Of a stretch of DNA of 64,000 bases, positions 40,115 to 48,437 are shown in pieces. Every line of letters begins with the position of its first letter. Within the stretch, counting starts at the first letter, position 1. Source of the DNA: RHKX01 sp964497825 (lineage in GTDB: Bacteria > Actinomycetota > Thermoleophilia > Solirubrobacterales > 70-9); assembly GCA_964497825.1 (NCBI GenBank), contig CAZCFA010000003.1, positions 12,216 to 76,215 of the forward strand. Reading direction: 5' to 3'. The notes under the pieces were generated by a model. The model was not told where the DNA came from and made no database searches. It worked only from the letters and a program-made list of their open reading frames with translations. Position numbers and translations under genes: made by a program.

Positions 40115-42277
40115 TCAGCGCCGCCGGGCGACGGCGTCGACGGCGATGCAGCCGCCGGCGCCGGCGATCAGCGGGTTCAGCTCGAGCAGCGCCAGATCGG
40201 CCGCCAGCAGGACGTCGCCGGCGGTCGCGGCCGCGCGCGCGATCGCGCCGAGGTCGACCGGCTCAACGCCGCGGCCGCCGGTCAGAAGCGGCGCCGCGCG
40301 CAGCGAGCGCAGCGCCCGCTCGATCCGCTCGGGAGCGGCGGGGAGCGGGATCACGGCGACGTCGGCGAGCGCCTCGGTCCAGATCCCGCCGAGGCCGACG
40401 ACGAGCGCCGGCACGACCCCGTCGCGGCTCGCGGCGACCAGCAGCTCGACGCCGGGCGCCGCCATCTCCTCGACCAGCAGCTCCGCGCCCCGGGCCGCGG
40501 GCAGCGCCAGCAGGCGCTCGGCCTCGGCCCGCAGGGCAGGCTCGCCCGTGACCCCGACCGCGATCGCACCGAGCTCGCTCTTGTGCTGGATCCGCGGCGA
40601 GGAGAGCTTGAGCACGAGCGGGGCCCGGAGCCCGGCGGCGGCGGCGACGCAGCCGTCGGCGTCGGCCGCCGGGGCGCCGGCGGGAACCGCGATGCCGGCG
40701 GCCGCGAGCAGCGACTTCGCCTCCGCCTCGCCGAGCCAGGCGCCGGTTGCGGCGCTCGCGCCCGCGGCGGCTGAAGCGCCGGCCTCGTCGCCGGCGGCCG
40801 CCCGCGCCGCGGCGGCCGTCCCGCCCGCGCCGCTCGCCGCCGCGGCGGCGATCGCCCGCAGACGGTCGGGGTCGGCGCCGCGGCGGCGCAGCTCGCGGGA
40901 GCAGAGGATCGCGATGCTGAGCCCGCCGACCGAGGCGATGCCGGCGGCGGCGAGCTCGCGGATCACGCCCTCGGAGATCAGGTCGGGAAGCGTCGAGGCG
41001 AACAGCGGCGCGGCCGAGTGGGCGCCGTCGCCGACGGCGCCGGCGGCGAGCCCGGCGCGGGTCGCCTCCCAGCCGACCGCGGCCTCGGCCGAGAGGTCGG
41101 AGGGGGTGTCGTGGAAGATCAGCAGCTGGTCGATCGCGGGGTCGGCGGCGACGGTGGCGACGATCGCCCGCAGCCGTTCGGTCTCGGCCCAGATCAGCGA
41201 GGTGTAGTCGAGCGGGTTGCCGGCGGTGGCGGCGCCGGGCAGCAGCGCGGCGAGCCGCTCGCGGGTCGGCGCCGACAGCGGCGGCAGCTCGACGCCGAGC
41301 CGCTCGGCCTCGTCGGCGGCGTTGCCGGAGTCGCCGCCGGAGCAGGTCAGGATCGCGAGCCCGCCCGCGTCGTCCCCGTTCGGGCCGGGACGCGGCCGCG
41401 CCCGTGGCTCCGCCAGCACCCGGGCGAGCTCGAGCAGCTCGTGCGGGTTGCTGGCCCACGAGGCCCCGGCCTCCTCGATCAGCGAGCGGAACACGCGCTG
41501 GTCGCCGGCGAGGGCGCCGGTGTGGGCGCTCGCCGCCGCGGCGCCGGCGCCCGAGGAGCCGACCTTGAGCACGACTACGCGGACGTCGCGCTGCGCGCAG
41601 CGGGCGAGCGCCTCGGCGAGCTTGGCGCCGTCGCCGTCGGATTCGAGGAACAGCGCGATCGAGCGGACGCCGTCGCGCCCGCTCAGCGCCAGCAGCCAGT
41701 CGCCGGCGTCGCAGACGGCGCCGTTGCCGGTCGAGACGACGGTGTGGAAGCCGGTCGCGCGGCGGCTGCCGAGCGCGTTGACGGCGACGTTGCCGCTCTG
41801 GGAGACGAGCGCGACCCCGCCCGCCTCGATTGCCCGCAGCGAGTCGCCCCAGATCGCGGCGCGCTCGTTGACGCTGACGATCCCGTTGCCGTTGGGGCCG
41901 CAGACCGGCAGCCCGGCGGCGAGCGCGGCGCTGCGCAGCCGCCGCTCGAGCTCGCGGCCCCCGGCGACCTCGCCGAAGCCGGCGGAGACGACGACGGCGC
42001 CGCCGCAGCCGCGCCGCGCCGCCGCCTCGATCGCGTCCGGGACCGCGGCCGCGGGCACGGCGACGGCGAGCGCGTCGACCGGCTCGGGCAGCTGCTCGAT
42101 CGATGCGACGCAGGCGACGTCGCGGACCGCCTCACGGCGGGGGTTGATCCCCCAGAGCTCGCCGTCGTAGCCGATTGCCTCGAGGTTGCGGAGGATCGTG
42201 TTGCCGTAGGACTCGGCGCGGTCGGTGGCGCCGAGGACCGCGATCGAGCGTGGGGCCAAAAGCGGCGTCAGGTCCAT
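40115..42277 (-). CDS. ADP-forming acyl-CoA synthetase (acetate-CoA ligase family)
   Basis: A 720-residue fused NDP-forming acyl-CoA synthetase. Domains in order: CoA-binding Rossmann domain (RSIAVLGATDRAESYGNTILRNL), succinyl-CoA-ligase-like domain with the phospho-His segment ASAHTGALAGD (about residue 260), and a C-terminal ATP-grasp domain (PLVLKLSSPRIQHKSELG, LLVEEMAAPGVELLV). It interconverts an acid plus CoA and ATP with acyl-CoA and ADP. Upstream on the same strand is an acyl-CoA dehydrogenase 13 nt away, so both probably process the same acyl group. Confidence 0.9.
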   Translation of the reverse strand: MDLTPLLAPRSIAVLGATDRAESYGNTILRNLEAIGYDGELWGINPRREAVRDVACVASIEQLPEPVDALAVAVPAAAVPDAIEAAARRGCGGAVVVSAGFGEVAGGRELERRLRSAALAAGLPVCGPNGNGIVSVNERAAIWGDSLRAIEAGGVALVSQSGNVAVNALGSRRATGFHTVVSTGNGAVCDAGDWLLALSGRDGVRSIALFLESDGDGAKLAEALARCAQRDVRVVVLKVGSSGAGAAAASAHTGALAGDQRVFRSLIEEAGASWASNPHELLELARVLAEPRARPRPGPNGDDAGGLAILTCSGGDSGNAADEAERLGVELPPLSAPTRERLAALLPGAATAGNPLDYTSLIWAETERLRAIVATVAADPAIDQLLIFHDTPSDLSAEAAVGWEATRAGLAAGAVGDGAHSAAPLFASTLPDLISEGVIRELAAAGIASVGGLSIAILCSRELRRRGADPDRLRAIAAAAASGAGGTAAAARAAAGDEAGASAAAGASAATGAWLGEAEAKSLLAAAGIAVPAGAPAADADGCVAAAAGLRAPLVLKLSSPRIQHKSELGAIAVGVTGEPALRAEAERLLALPAARGAELLVEEMAAPGVELLVAASRDGVVPALVVGLGGIWTEALADVAVIPLPAAPERIERALRSLRAAPLLTGGRGVEPVDLGAIARAAATAGDVLLAADLALLELNPLIAGAGGCIAVDAVARRR

Positions 42278-42290
42278 GACGCCAGCGGGG

Positions 42291-43508
42291 TCAGTGCAGC
42301 ATCCGCTCGACGCCGCGGCGCTCGAGGCCACGGGTCACGATCAGCCGTTGGATCTCGCTCGTGCCCTCCCAGATCCGGTCGACGCGGAGCTCGCGCAGCA
42401 GCCGCTCGGCGACGTTCGAGCGCAGGTATCCGCGGCCGCCGAACGCCTGCACGCAGCGGTCGGCGCAGCGCCAGGCGGCCTCGCTGGTGAACAGCTTCGC
42501 CATCGATGCCTTGTTGTGGATCAGCTTCGGGTCGGCGCCGGCGTCGGCGAGCTCGGCCACGGTCAGCGTCAGCAGCCGCCCGGCGGCGGCGTCGGCGGCG
42601 GAGTCGGCGAGCGGGAACGCGACGCCCTGGTGGTCGAGGATGCGGCGGCCGCCCTGCTCGCGCCCGGCCGCCCAGGCGACGGTCTCGTCGAGCAGCCGCC
42701 ACATCGCGCCGACGCAGCGGGCCGCGATCGCGAGCCGCTCCTCCATGAACCAGGCGCGCTGCAGGTCCTCGCCGCCGCCGACGCCGCCGATCACGTCGTC
42801 GGGGCCGACCTCGACGTCGCGGAAGACGATCGTCGGGTGGCCGTCGGGGTAGTTGTGGGTGAAGTCGGGGTCGTCGACGTATTCGATGCCGGGCAGCGAG
42901 CGATCGACGACGAACAGCGTCGGCAGCGACTCGCCGTCCTCGAGCAGGTTCGCCATCACGACGATCACCGAGCAGACGTCGCCGGAGGTCACGAACCACT
43001 TCTCGCCGTTGATCCGGAAGCCGCCGTCGCTGCGCTCGGCGGTCGCCCTGATCGCCGAGGGATCGGATCCGGCGTCGCGCTCGGTCACCGCGTAGGCGTC
43101 GCGAATCTCGCCCCGCAGCAGCGGCTCGAGGTAGCGGCGGCGGTGCTCGGCGGAGGCGTGCTCCCAGACGTTGTAGCCGTTCGGGATGTGCCAGTGGATC
43201 GCGTTGGTCGAGCGCCCGTACTGCTCCTCGACCAGCGCCCACTGCATCCGGGTGAACCCCTGGCCGCCATCCTCGACGGCGTGCAGCGGGCCGTTGAGCC
43301 GGGCGGCGATCGCCTCGCGCTTGACCTCCGCGATCACCTCGTCGGGGAGGATGCCGCCGCCGCGCTCGGCCTGCTCCTCGAGCGGGATCAGCACCTCCTC
43401 GGTGAAGCGGCGGGCGCGCAGCGCGATCGCGCGGGTTTGCTCGTCGAGCTCGAACGGAAGCTCGGCGACGGACTGGGGGGACTCTGGGGCGAGCGACTTG
43501 ACCTCCAT
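42291..43508 (-). CDS. acyl-CoA dehydrogenase
   Basis: A 405-residue FAD flavoenzyme. AYAVTERDAGSDPSAIRATAE and INGEKWFVTSGDVC are the flavin-contacting strands, and RIWEGTSEIQRLIV carries the catalytic Glu (WEGT) of medium-chain-type dehydrogenases. It introduces a 2,3-double bond into an acyl-CoA. It leads a two-gene unit with the CoA synthetase and is divergent from the Rieske oxygenase. TAGAGT (43523-43518, minus strand) is 9 nt before the ATG; the -35 position falls within the shared operator. Confidence 0.93.
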   Translation of the reverse strand: MEVKSLAPESPQSVAELPFELDEQTRAIALRARRFTEEVLIPLEEQAERGGGILPDEVIAEVKREAIAARLNGPLHAVEDGGQGFTRMQWALVEEQYGRSTNAIHWHIPNGYNVWEHASAEHRRRYLEPLLRGEIRDAYAVTERDAGSDPSAIRATAERSDGGFRINGEKWFVTSGDVCSVIVVMANLLEDGESLPTLFVVDRSLPGIEYVDDPDFTHNYPDGHPTIVFRDVEVGPDDVIGGVGGGEDLQRAWFMEERLAIAARCVGAMWRLLDETVAWAAGREQGGRRILDHQGVAFPLADSAADAAAGRLLTLTVAELADAGADPKLIHNKASMAKLFTSEAAWRCADRCVQAFGGRGYLRSNVAERLLRELRVDRIWEGTSEIQRLIVTRGLERRGVERMLH

Positions 43509-43538
43509 CGAGCGCGCACTCTAACATGAGCTTGACCT

Positions 43539-43556
43539 ATTGACTACAAAGTCAAT
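43539..43556. promoter_or_regulatory. shared operator, copy 2 (ATTGACTACAAAGTCAAT)
   Basis: Perfect 7-bp arms ATTGACT and AGTCAAT around ACAA. It shares 15 consecutive bases (TTGACTACAAAGTCA) with the site at 36553. It is centred about 24 nt upstream of the -10 box of the acyl-CoA dehydrogenase gene, nearly the same geometry as copy 1. Confidence 0.7.
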
Positions 43557-43620
43557 CGGGAGTCTCGACGGGGCTTCTCACCGGCAATCGCGACGGACAT
43601 CGCGGAGGGCGACGGGCGAG

Positions 43621-43649
43621 GGCCACGGGCCACGGGCCACGGGGCCACG
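43621..43649 (+). repeat. GGCCACG x 4 tandem repeat
   Basis: Four copies of the 7-mer GGCCACG (one extra G before the fourth) lie in the leader of the Rieske gene. Such a run could vary by slippage; no function is evident. Confidence 0.6.
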
Positions 43650-43688
43650 GGCCAAAGAGAGACCACCGACAGGAGCGCAGCAACGACA

Positions 43689-44960
43689 ATGACAATGACA
43701 ATGGCAACGGCAATCGCGACCGCAGGCCGATCCCCGAGCAAGCTCACCCTCGACCCCGCCGAGGTCGCCGCGACGCTGCGGCCGGTCGAGCGCGCGACGA
43801 TGCTGCCGCCGGCCGCCTTCGCCGACCCGGCGGTGCTCGAGTGGGAGCTCGAGAACCTGTTCGGCGGCTGGGTCTGCCTCGGCCACGTCGCCACGGTCGC
43901 CGAGCCCGGCGCCTACCTGATGCGCGAGATCGGACCGACCAGCGTGTTCGCGATCGGCGGCTCCGACGGTCGCCCGCGCGCGTTCCTCAACTGCTGCCGC
44001 CACCGCGCCTCGCGGCTGATCACCGAGACCGAGGGCAAGGTGCGCAAGCGCGTTCAGTGCCCCTACCACGCCTGGTCCTACGATCTCGAGGGCAACCTCG
44101 TCGCCGCCCCGCACATGGACGGGGTCGAGGACTTCGACAGGTCCTGCAACGGCCTGCTCGAGGTCCGCAGCGCGGTCGCCGGCGGGCTGCTGATGGTCGA
44201 CCTCTCGGGGACCGCGCCCGACGTCGCCGAGCACGTCGGCGACCTGCTGCCCGAGCTCGAGCGCTACCGGCTCGCCGAGCTGCGGCCCGGCGGCGGCACC
44301 GAGTACGTCGTCGCCGCCAACTGGAAGGGGATCGTCGAGAACTACAGCGAGTGCCTGCACTGCCCCGCCGTCCATCCCGAGCTGAACGCGCTCAGCGACT
44401 ACCGCAGCGGCGCGTCGGCGGTCGGCGCCGGCGCCTGGTCGGGCGGCTCGATGACGCTCAACGACCACGCCGAGACGATGGGGACCGGCGATGGGCACGC
44501 CTCGCACCGGCCGCCGATCGCCGGCATCAGCGAGCGCGACCAGCGCTCGATCTACTACTACGCGCTGCTGCCGAACGCGCTCGTCTCGCTGCATCCCGAC
44601 TACGTGATGCTGCACACCCTGTGGCCGACCGCGGTCGACCGGACCGAGGTCACCTGCCAGTGGCTGTTCGAGCCCGAGACGATCGCGCGGCCCGACTTCG
44701 ACCCCGCCGACGCGATCGACTTCTGGGACACGGTCAACCGCCAGGACTGGGGCGTCTGCGAGCTCTCCCAGCTCGGGGTGCGGACGAAGGGCTACGTCGC
44801 CGGGCGCTACTCGGCCGACGAGGGCGACGTGCACGCCTTCGACGCGCTGATCGCCGAGCGCTACCTGGCGGCGCTGGGAAACGGCGCTGCGGCGGCGGCT
44901 GATGCGGAGGCCGCGGCGGACGCCGACGCGCCGGCCGCGGACGCGGTGGCGGCGGAGTAG
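43689..44960 (+). CDS. Rieske non-heme iron oxygenase, alpha subunit (GbcA/CntA-like)
   Basis: A 423-residue oxygenase. The Rieske cluster ligands are C-R-H (NCCRHRASRL, about residue 101) and C-x2-H (QCPYHAW, about 123). The mononuclear iron site is ENYSECLHCPAVHP (about 216-230) with an Asp in NRQDWGVCE (about 350). The ENYxEC-HCPxxHPEL pattern is shared with oxygenases of glycine betaine, carnitine and related quaternary amines. A ferredoxin reductase partner is not encoded in the window. ATGs at 43689, 43695 and 43701 are possible starts. Followed 11 nt later by a TetR gene. Confidence 0.88.
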   Translation: MTMTMATAIATAGRSPSKLTLDPAEVAATLRPVERATMLPPAAFADPAVLEWELENLFGGWVCLGHVATVAEPGAYLMREIGPTSVFAIGGSDGRPRAFLNCCRHRASRLITETEGKVRKRVQCPYHAWSYDLEGNLVAAPHMDGVEDFDRSCNGLLEVRSAVAGGLLMVDLSGTAPDVAEHVGDLLPELERYRLAELRPGGGTEYVVAANWKGIVENYSECLHCPAVHPELNALSDYRSGASAVGAGAWSGGSMTLNDHAETMGTGDGHASHRPPIAGISERDQRSIYYYALLPNALVSLHPDYVMLHTLWPTAVDRTEVTCQWLFEPETIARPDFDPADAIDFWDTVNRQDWGVCELSQLGVRTKGYVAGRYSADEGDVHAFDALIAERYLAALGNGAAAAADAEAAADADAPAADAVAAE

Positions 44961-44971
44961 CCGGGGGCCGG

Positions 44972-45589
44972 ATGGCCGAGGATGCCGCGGCGCGGATTCT
45001 CGAGGCCGCCTGCGACCTGATCGCCGAGGAGGGGATCGACGCGGTCCGGATCGCCCGCGTCGCGCAGCGCGCCGGGTCCTCGACGAGCCTCGTCCACCAT
45101 TACTTCTCGACCCGCGAGGAGCTGCTCGAGCAGGCGCTGATCCATGCGTTCGAGCGGGCCGGCGACGAGCGCTTCAGCGTCAGCGGCGGGATCGGCGACG
45201 CGCCGCCGGGCCCGGTCGCGCTCGGCGAGGCGATCCGCGAGTCGCTGCCGGCGCCGGGCGACCAGGAGCGCGAGTGGGTGCTCTGGGTCGAGCTCTGGCT
45301 CCGCGCCGTCCGCGAGCCCGACCTGCGCCCGGTCGCCAACCGGCTCTACCGCCGCTACCGCGCCTGGCTCGCGGCGGTGATCGGGGCCGGGGTCGAGGCC
45401 GGCGAGTTCGATGCCGGCGCCGATCCCGACGCGGTCGCCGATCTGGCGATGGCGATCCTCGACGGCGCCGGCGTGCGGGCGATGCTCGACGATCCCGCGA
45501 TGGGAGCCGAGGCCGCCCGCCGGCTGGTCGCCGCGGCGATCGCGCCGCGGCTCGGCGTCGAGCCGGGCGCGCTGACGGGATCGGGCTGA
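44972..45589 (+). CDS. TetR-family regulator (BetI-like)
   Basis: A 205-residue TetR protein. The HTH is RILEAACDLIAEEGIDAVRIARVAQRAGSSTSLVHHYFSTREELLEQAL. The C-terminal region (WVLWVELWLRAVREPDLRPVANRLYRRYRAWLAAVI) resembles the BetI/TetR_C_6 type ligand domain. Positioned directly after the Rieske gene, it is a candidate for binding the shared TTGACTACAAAGTCA sites. Confidence 0.9.
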   Translation: MAEDAAARILEAACDLIAEEGIDAVRIARVAQRAGSSTSLVHHYFSTREELLEQALIHAFERAGDERFSVSGGIGDAPPGPVALGEAIRESLPAPGDQEREWVLWVELWLRAVREPDLRPVANRLYRRYRAWLAAVIGAGVEAGEFDAGADPDAVADLAMAILDGAGVRAMLDDPAMGAEAARRLVAAAIAPRLGVEPGALTGSG

Positions 45590-45619
45590 GCGCGGCGCTG
45601 CGCGTGGGCCTTCGCGGGC

Positions 45620-45653
45620 ACCGATACCCGAAATGCCCGAAACTATTATCGGT
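45620..45653 (+). promoter_or_regulatory. inverted and direct repeats upstream of the second TetR gene
   Basis: ACCGATA (45620-45626) and TATCGGT (45647-45653) are perfect arms 20 nt apart. Between them lie two direct copies of CCCGAAA and a -10-like TATTAT (45644-45649). This is the only AT-rich patch in the TetR-TetR spacer and a likely promoter/operator of the transporter operon. Confidence 0.45.
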
Positions 45654-45741
45654 TGTGCGCGCGGCGGTCCGCGAATAGGTTGACTCGCGGTTCAGCTTTG
45701 CGGAGCCGGACGAACGCGATGAGCAGGAGAGGAACAGGAGC

Positions 45742-46419
45742 GTGCATCGCCCGCGTACGGGTGGTGCGGCGATGAGCCCGCGGCCGGCAATCGACCACAT
45801 CCGCCGACCGCAGATCCTGCGGGCGGCGGCCGAGGTGATCACCGAGCGCGGCTTCGCCGCGACCAGGGTCGCCGACGTAGCGGCACGGGCGGGGACGAGC
45901 GCTCCCGCCGTGCTCTACTGGTTCGAGAGCCGCGAGCAGCTGTTGAGCGAGGCGCTCACGGCCGACGAGGTCGAGTTCGACACGCTGCTGGACTCACGCC
46001 TCGAGGGCCTGCGCTCCTCGAAGGCGAAGCTGGCGGCGATCCTGCGGGTCACCGCCGAGCAGATCGACATGAGCCTCTGGATCGAGCTCTGGGCGCGATC
46101 GCTGCACGACGCCGCCAGCGCCGCCGAACGGCTGCGGCTCGATAAGGCGTGGCGGAACCGGATCGCGACCGTGGTCGAGGAGGGTCAGGTCGCGGGCGAG
46201 CTCGACGAGCAGCTCGACGGCAACGACTTCGCTTTCAGGCTGGCGGCGCTGATGGACGGCCTGAGCGTCCAGGTAACGCTCGCCGACCCCAGCGCCTCCG
46301 CGAGCCGGATGCTGGAGGCGTGCGTCGAGTTCACCGAGCAGGCGCTCGGCCTCGAGCTGGATCAGGATCTGCAAGACACACGCGGGCGCGAGCCGCTCGC
46401 CGAAGGAGGAAGAGGATGA
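45742..46419 (+). CDS. TetR-family regulator
   Basis: A 225-residue TetR protein: RRPQILRAAAEVITERGFAATRVADVAARAGTSAPAVLYWFESREQLLSEAL is the DNA-binding domain, followed by a BetI-like ligand domain (IDMSLWIELWARSLHD). Its stop overlaps the start of the substrate-binding protein gene (ATGA), so it is the first gene of the ABC importer operon and probably controls it. GTG at 45742 is used; an ATG lies at 45772. Confidence 0.9.
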   Translation: MHRPRTGGAAMSPRPAIDHIRRPQILRAAAEVITERGFAATRVADVAARAGTSAPAVLYWFESREQLLSEALTADEVEFDTLLDSRLEGLRSSKAKLAAILRVTAEQIDMSLWIELWARSLHDAASAAERLRLDKAWRNRIATVVEEGQVAGELDEQLDGNDFAFRLAALMDGLSVQVTLADPSASASRMLEACVEFTEQALGLELDQDLQDTRGREPLAEGGRG

Positions 46420-47546
46420 GCGAGAGCAACATCGATCGGCTGCTGCTGCCGAACCGGATCACCCGGCGCGACGCGATCAAGGTGGGCGGGGGCCTCGCCC
46501 TGGCGGCGGGGCTGAGCGCCTGCGGCGTCGGCTCGGGCGCCGACACCGGCGGCGACACCGCGCGCGCGATCGAGCCGAAGGTCGACGGTGACCTCAACTA
46601 CTTCAACTACGCCCAGTACGTGGACCCGAAGCTGGTCAAGGCGTTCGAGAAGAAGTACGGGGTGACGGTCCGCGAGTCCTATTACGACTCGATGCCGGCG
46701 ATGGTCGCGAAGCTGCAGTCGGGGAACCGCTACGACGTCGTCTTCCCGAGCGCCGAGTTCGCGGACAAGCTGATCAAGGCGAACCAGCTGCTCGAGATCC
46801 CGCGCGACAAGGTTCCGGCCGCGGCGGACATCGTCGCCTTCTACGACGATCCCTGGTACGACCCGGGCTCCGCGCACACGCTGCCCTACTCGCTCTACCT
46901 GACGGGGCTCGGCTACCGGGCGGACAAGATCGACTCGATGACCGGGTCGTGGCGGGACATCGTCAACCCCCAGGCCGACGGTCGATCGTTCGTCCTCGAC
47001 GACTTCCAGGAGGGGATCGGGATGGCGAACCTGGTCAACGGCTACGACCTCAACACCGTCGACCCGGACGAGCTGGAGAGCTCCAAGGACTACCTGGTCG
47101 GGTTGAAGCCGAACCTGCGCGGGTTCAGCACCGACACGATCACCAACATGTCCTCGGGCAACGCCTGGATCCAGCACCTCTGGAACGGGGACGTGATCAA
47201 CATCCGCTACCGGGTCGACGACCCCGCCTCGATCCAGTTCCAGCGCTGCGACGAGGGCTTCCCGATCGGCAGCGACGTGTTCGCGATCCCGGTCAACGCT
47301 CAGCACCCCGGTACCGCGCTGCTGTTCATCGACTTCATCCTCGAGAACTCGACGCAGAACTCGGGCTGGACCGGGTACTCGATGCCGACCAAGAGCTCGG
47401 CGAAGCCCTACGCCGAGCTCACCAAGGGCGAACCGCAGCTGCAGATCTCGGTTGCCGACCTCGAGGCGGGCGATCAGTTCGCCAACCTGGAGGGCGCCGA
47501 CCGCGAGGCGTGGGACCGGACGTGGACCGAGGTCAAGGCCTCCTGA
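46416..47546 (+). CDS. polyamine-type ABC transporter substrate-binding lipoprotein (PotD-like)
   Basis: A 376-residue extracytoplasmic binding protein. The N-terminus has a twin-arginine motif (TRRDAIKVGGG) and a lipobox (LSAC, Cys about residue 30), so it is a Tat-exported lipoprotein. The mature protein begins with DGDLNYFNYAQYVDPKLVKAFEKKYGV and contains NRYDVVFPSAEF, as in PotD/PotF-type proteins. Binds spermidine, putrescine or a related amine by family; the ligand is not proven. AAGGAGGAAGAGG precedes the ATG. Confidence 0.9.
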   Translation: MSESNIDRLLLPNRITRRDAIKVGGGLALAAGLSACGVGSGADTGGDTARAIEPKVDGDLNYFNYAQYVDPKLVKAFEKKYGVTVRESYYDSMPAMVAKLQSGNRYDVVFPSAEFADKLIKANQLLEIPRDKVPAAADIVAFYDDPWYDPGSAHTLPYSLYLTGLGYRADKIDSMTGSWRDIVNPQADGRSFVLDDFQEGIGMANLVNGYDLNTVDPDELESSKDYLVGLKPNLRGFSTDTITNMSSGNAWIQHLWNGDVINIRYRVDDPASIQFQRCDEGFPIGSDVFAIPVNAQHPGTALLFIDFILENSTQNSGWTGYSMPTKSSAKPYAELTKGEPQLQISVADLEAGDQFANLEGADREAWDRTWTEVKAS

Positions 47547-47585
47547 CGCGGATCCGAGCCGGGCGATGACGGGGACCGACGCAAG

Positions 47586-48437
47586 TTGAGCGAGCGCCGA
47601 TTCGCGGCGCTGACGCTGCTGCCGGCGGCGGCGTGGCTCGGCCTGCTGTTCCTGGTTCCGCTGGCGATCACGCTGGCGATCTCGTTCGGTGTCACCGACG
47701 AGCTCGGCAACGCCATCTACGCCTGGCATCCGGAGAACTACGCCGACGTCTTCTCGCCGCTGTTCGCGCCGGTGCTGCTGCGCTCGGTCGGCTACGCGTT
47801 CGGGACGGTGACGTTCTGCCTGCTGCTGGGCTACCCGATCGCCTACTACATCGCCCGCTTCGGCGGCCCCTACAAGTACCTGCTGGTGGCGCTGGTGGTG
47901 CTGCCGTTCCTGGTCAACTACCTGATCCGGATCTATGCCTGGACGGCGATCCTCTCCGATGAGGGCCTGGTCAACGGGGTGCTCAAGGACGTCGGGCTGA
48001 CGACCGACGGGGTGCGCTTTCTGAACACGCCCTACGCCGTCATCGGCGGCCTCGTCTACGGCTATCTCGCGTTCATGATCCTGCCGATCTACGCCGCGCT
48101 CGACCGCATGGACCCGTCGCTGATCGAGGCCGGCAAGGACCTCTACGCCAACCGCTGGGAGACCTTCCGCCACGTCACCTGGCCGGCGACCTTCCAGGGC
48201 GTGCTCGCGGGGTCGGTGCTCGTCTTCCTGCCGTCGGTCGGCGACTTCATCAGCGCGCAGATCCTCGGCGGGCCCGAGACCTACATGGTCGGCAACCTGA
48301 TCCAGCAGCAGTTCTTCGACGCCAACAACTTCCCCTTCGGCGCGGCGCTGACAACGGTGCTGATGGCGTTCCTGCTGATCTTCATGGTCTTCTACCTGCG
48401 CTCGGCGGGGCGGGCGGCGGCGGAGGCACGGGCGTGA
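47586..48437 (+). CDS. ABC transporter permease (PotB-like)
   Basis: A 283-residue inner-membrane permease with six helices and the cytoplasmic EAA loop EAGKDLYANRWETFRHVTWP that docks on the ATPase. First permease of the Pot-like importer; its end overlaps the second permease by 4 nt. Starts with TTG. Confidence 0.92.
   Translation: MSERRFAALTLLPAAAWLGLLFLVPLAITLAISFGVTDELGNAIYAWHPENYADVFSPLFAPVLLRSVGYAFGTVTFCLLLGYPIAYYIARFGGPYKYLLVALVVLPFLVNYLIRIYAWTAILSDEGLVNGVLKDVGLTTDGVRFLNTPYAVIGGLVYGYLAFMILPIYAALDRMDPSLIEAGKDLYANRWETFRHVTWPATFQGVLAGSVLVFLPSVGDFISAQILGGPETYMVGNLIQQQFFDANNFPFGAALTTVLMAFLLIFMVFYLRSAGRAAAEARA

Noticed and set aside
45680..45708. TTGACT as the -35 of the second TetR gene
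   Set aside because: No TANNNT hexamer occurs at 16-18 nt downstream; the sequence there is GC-only.
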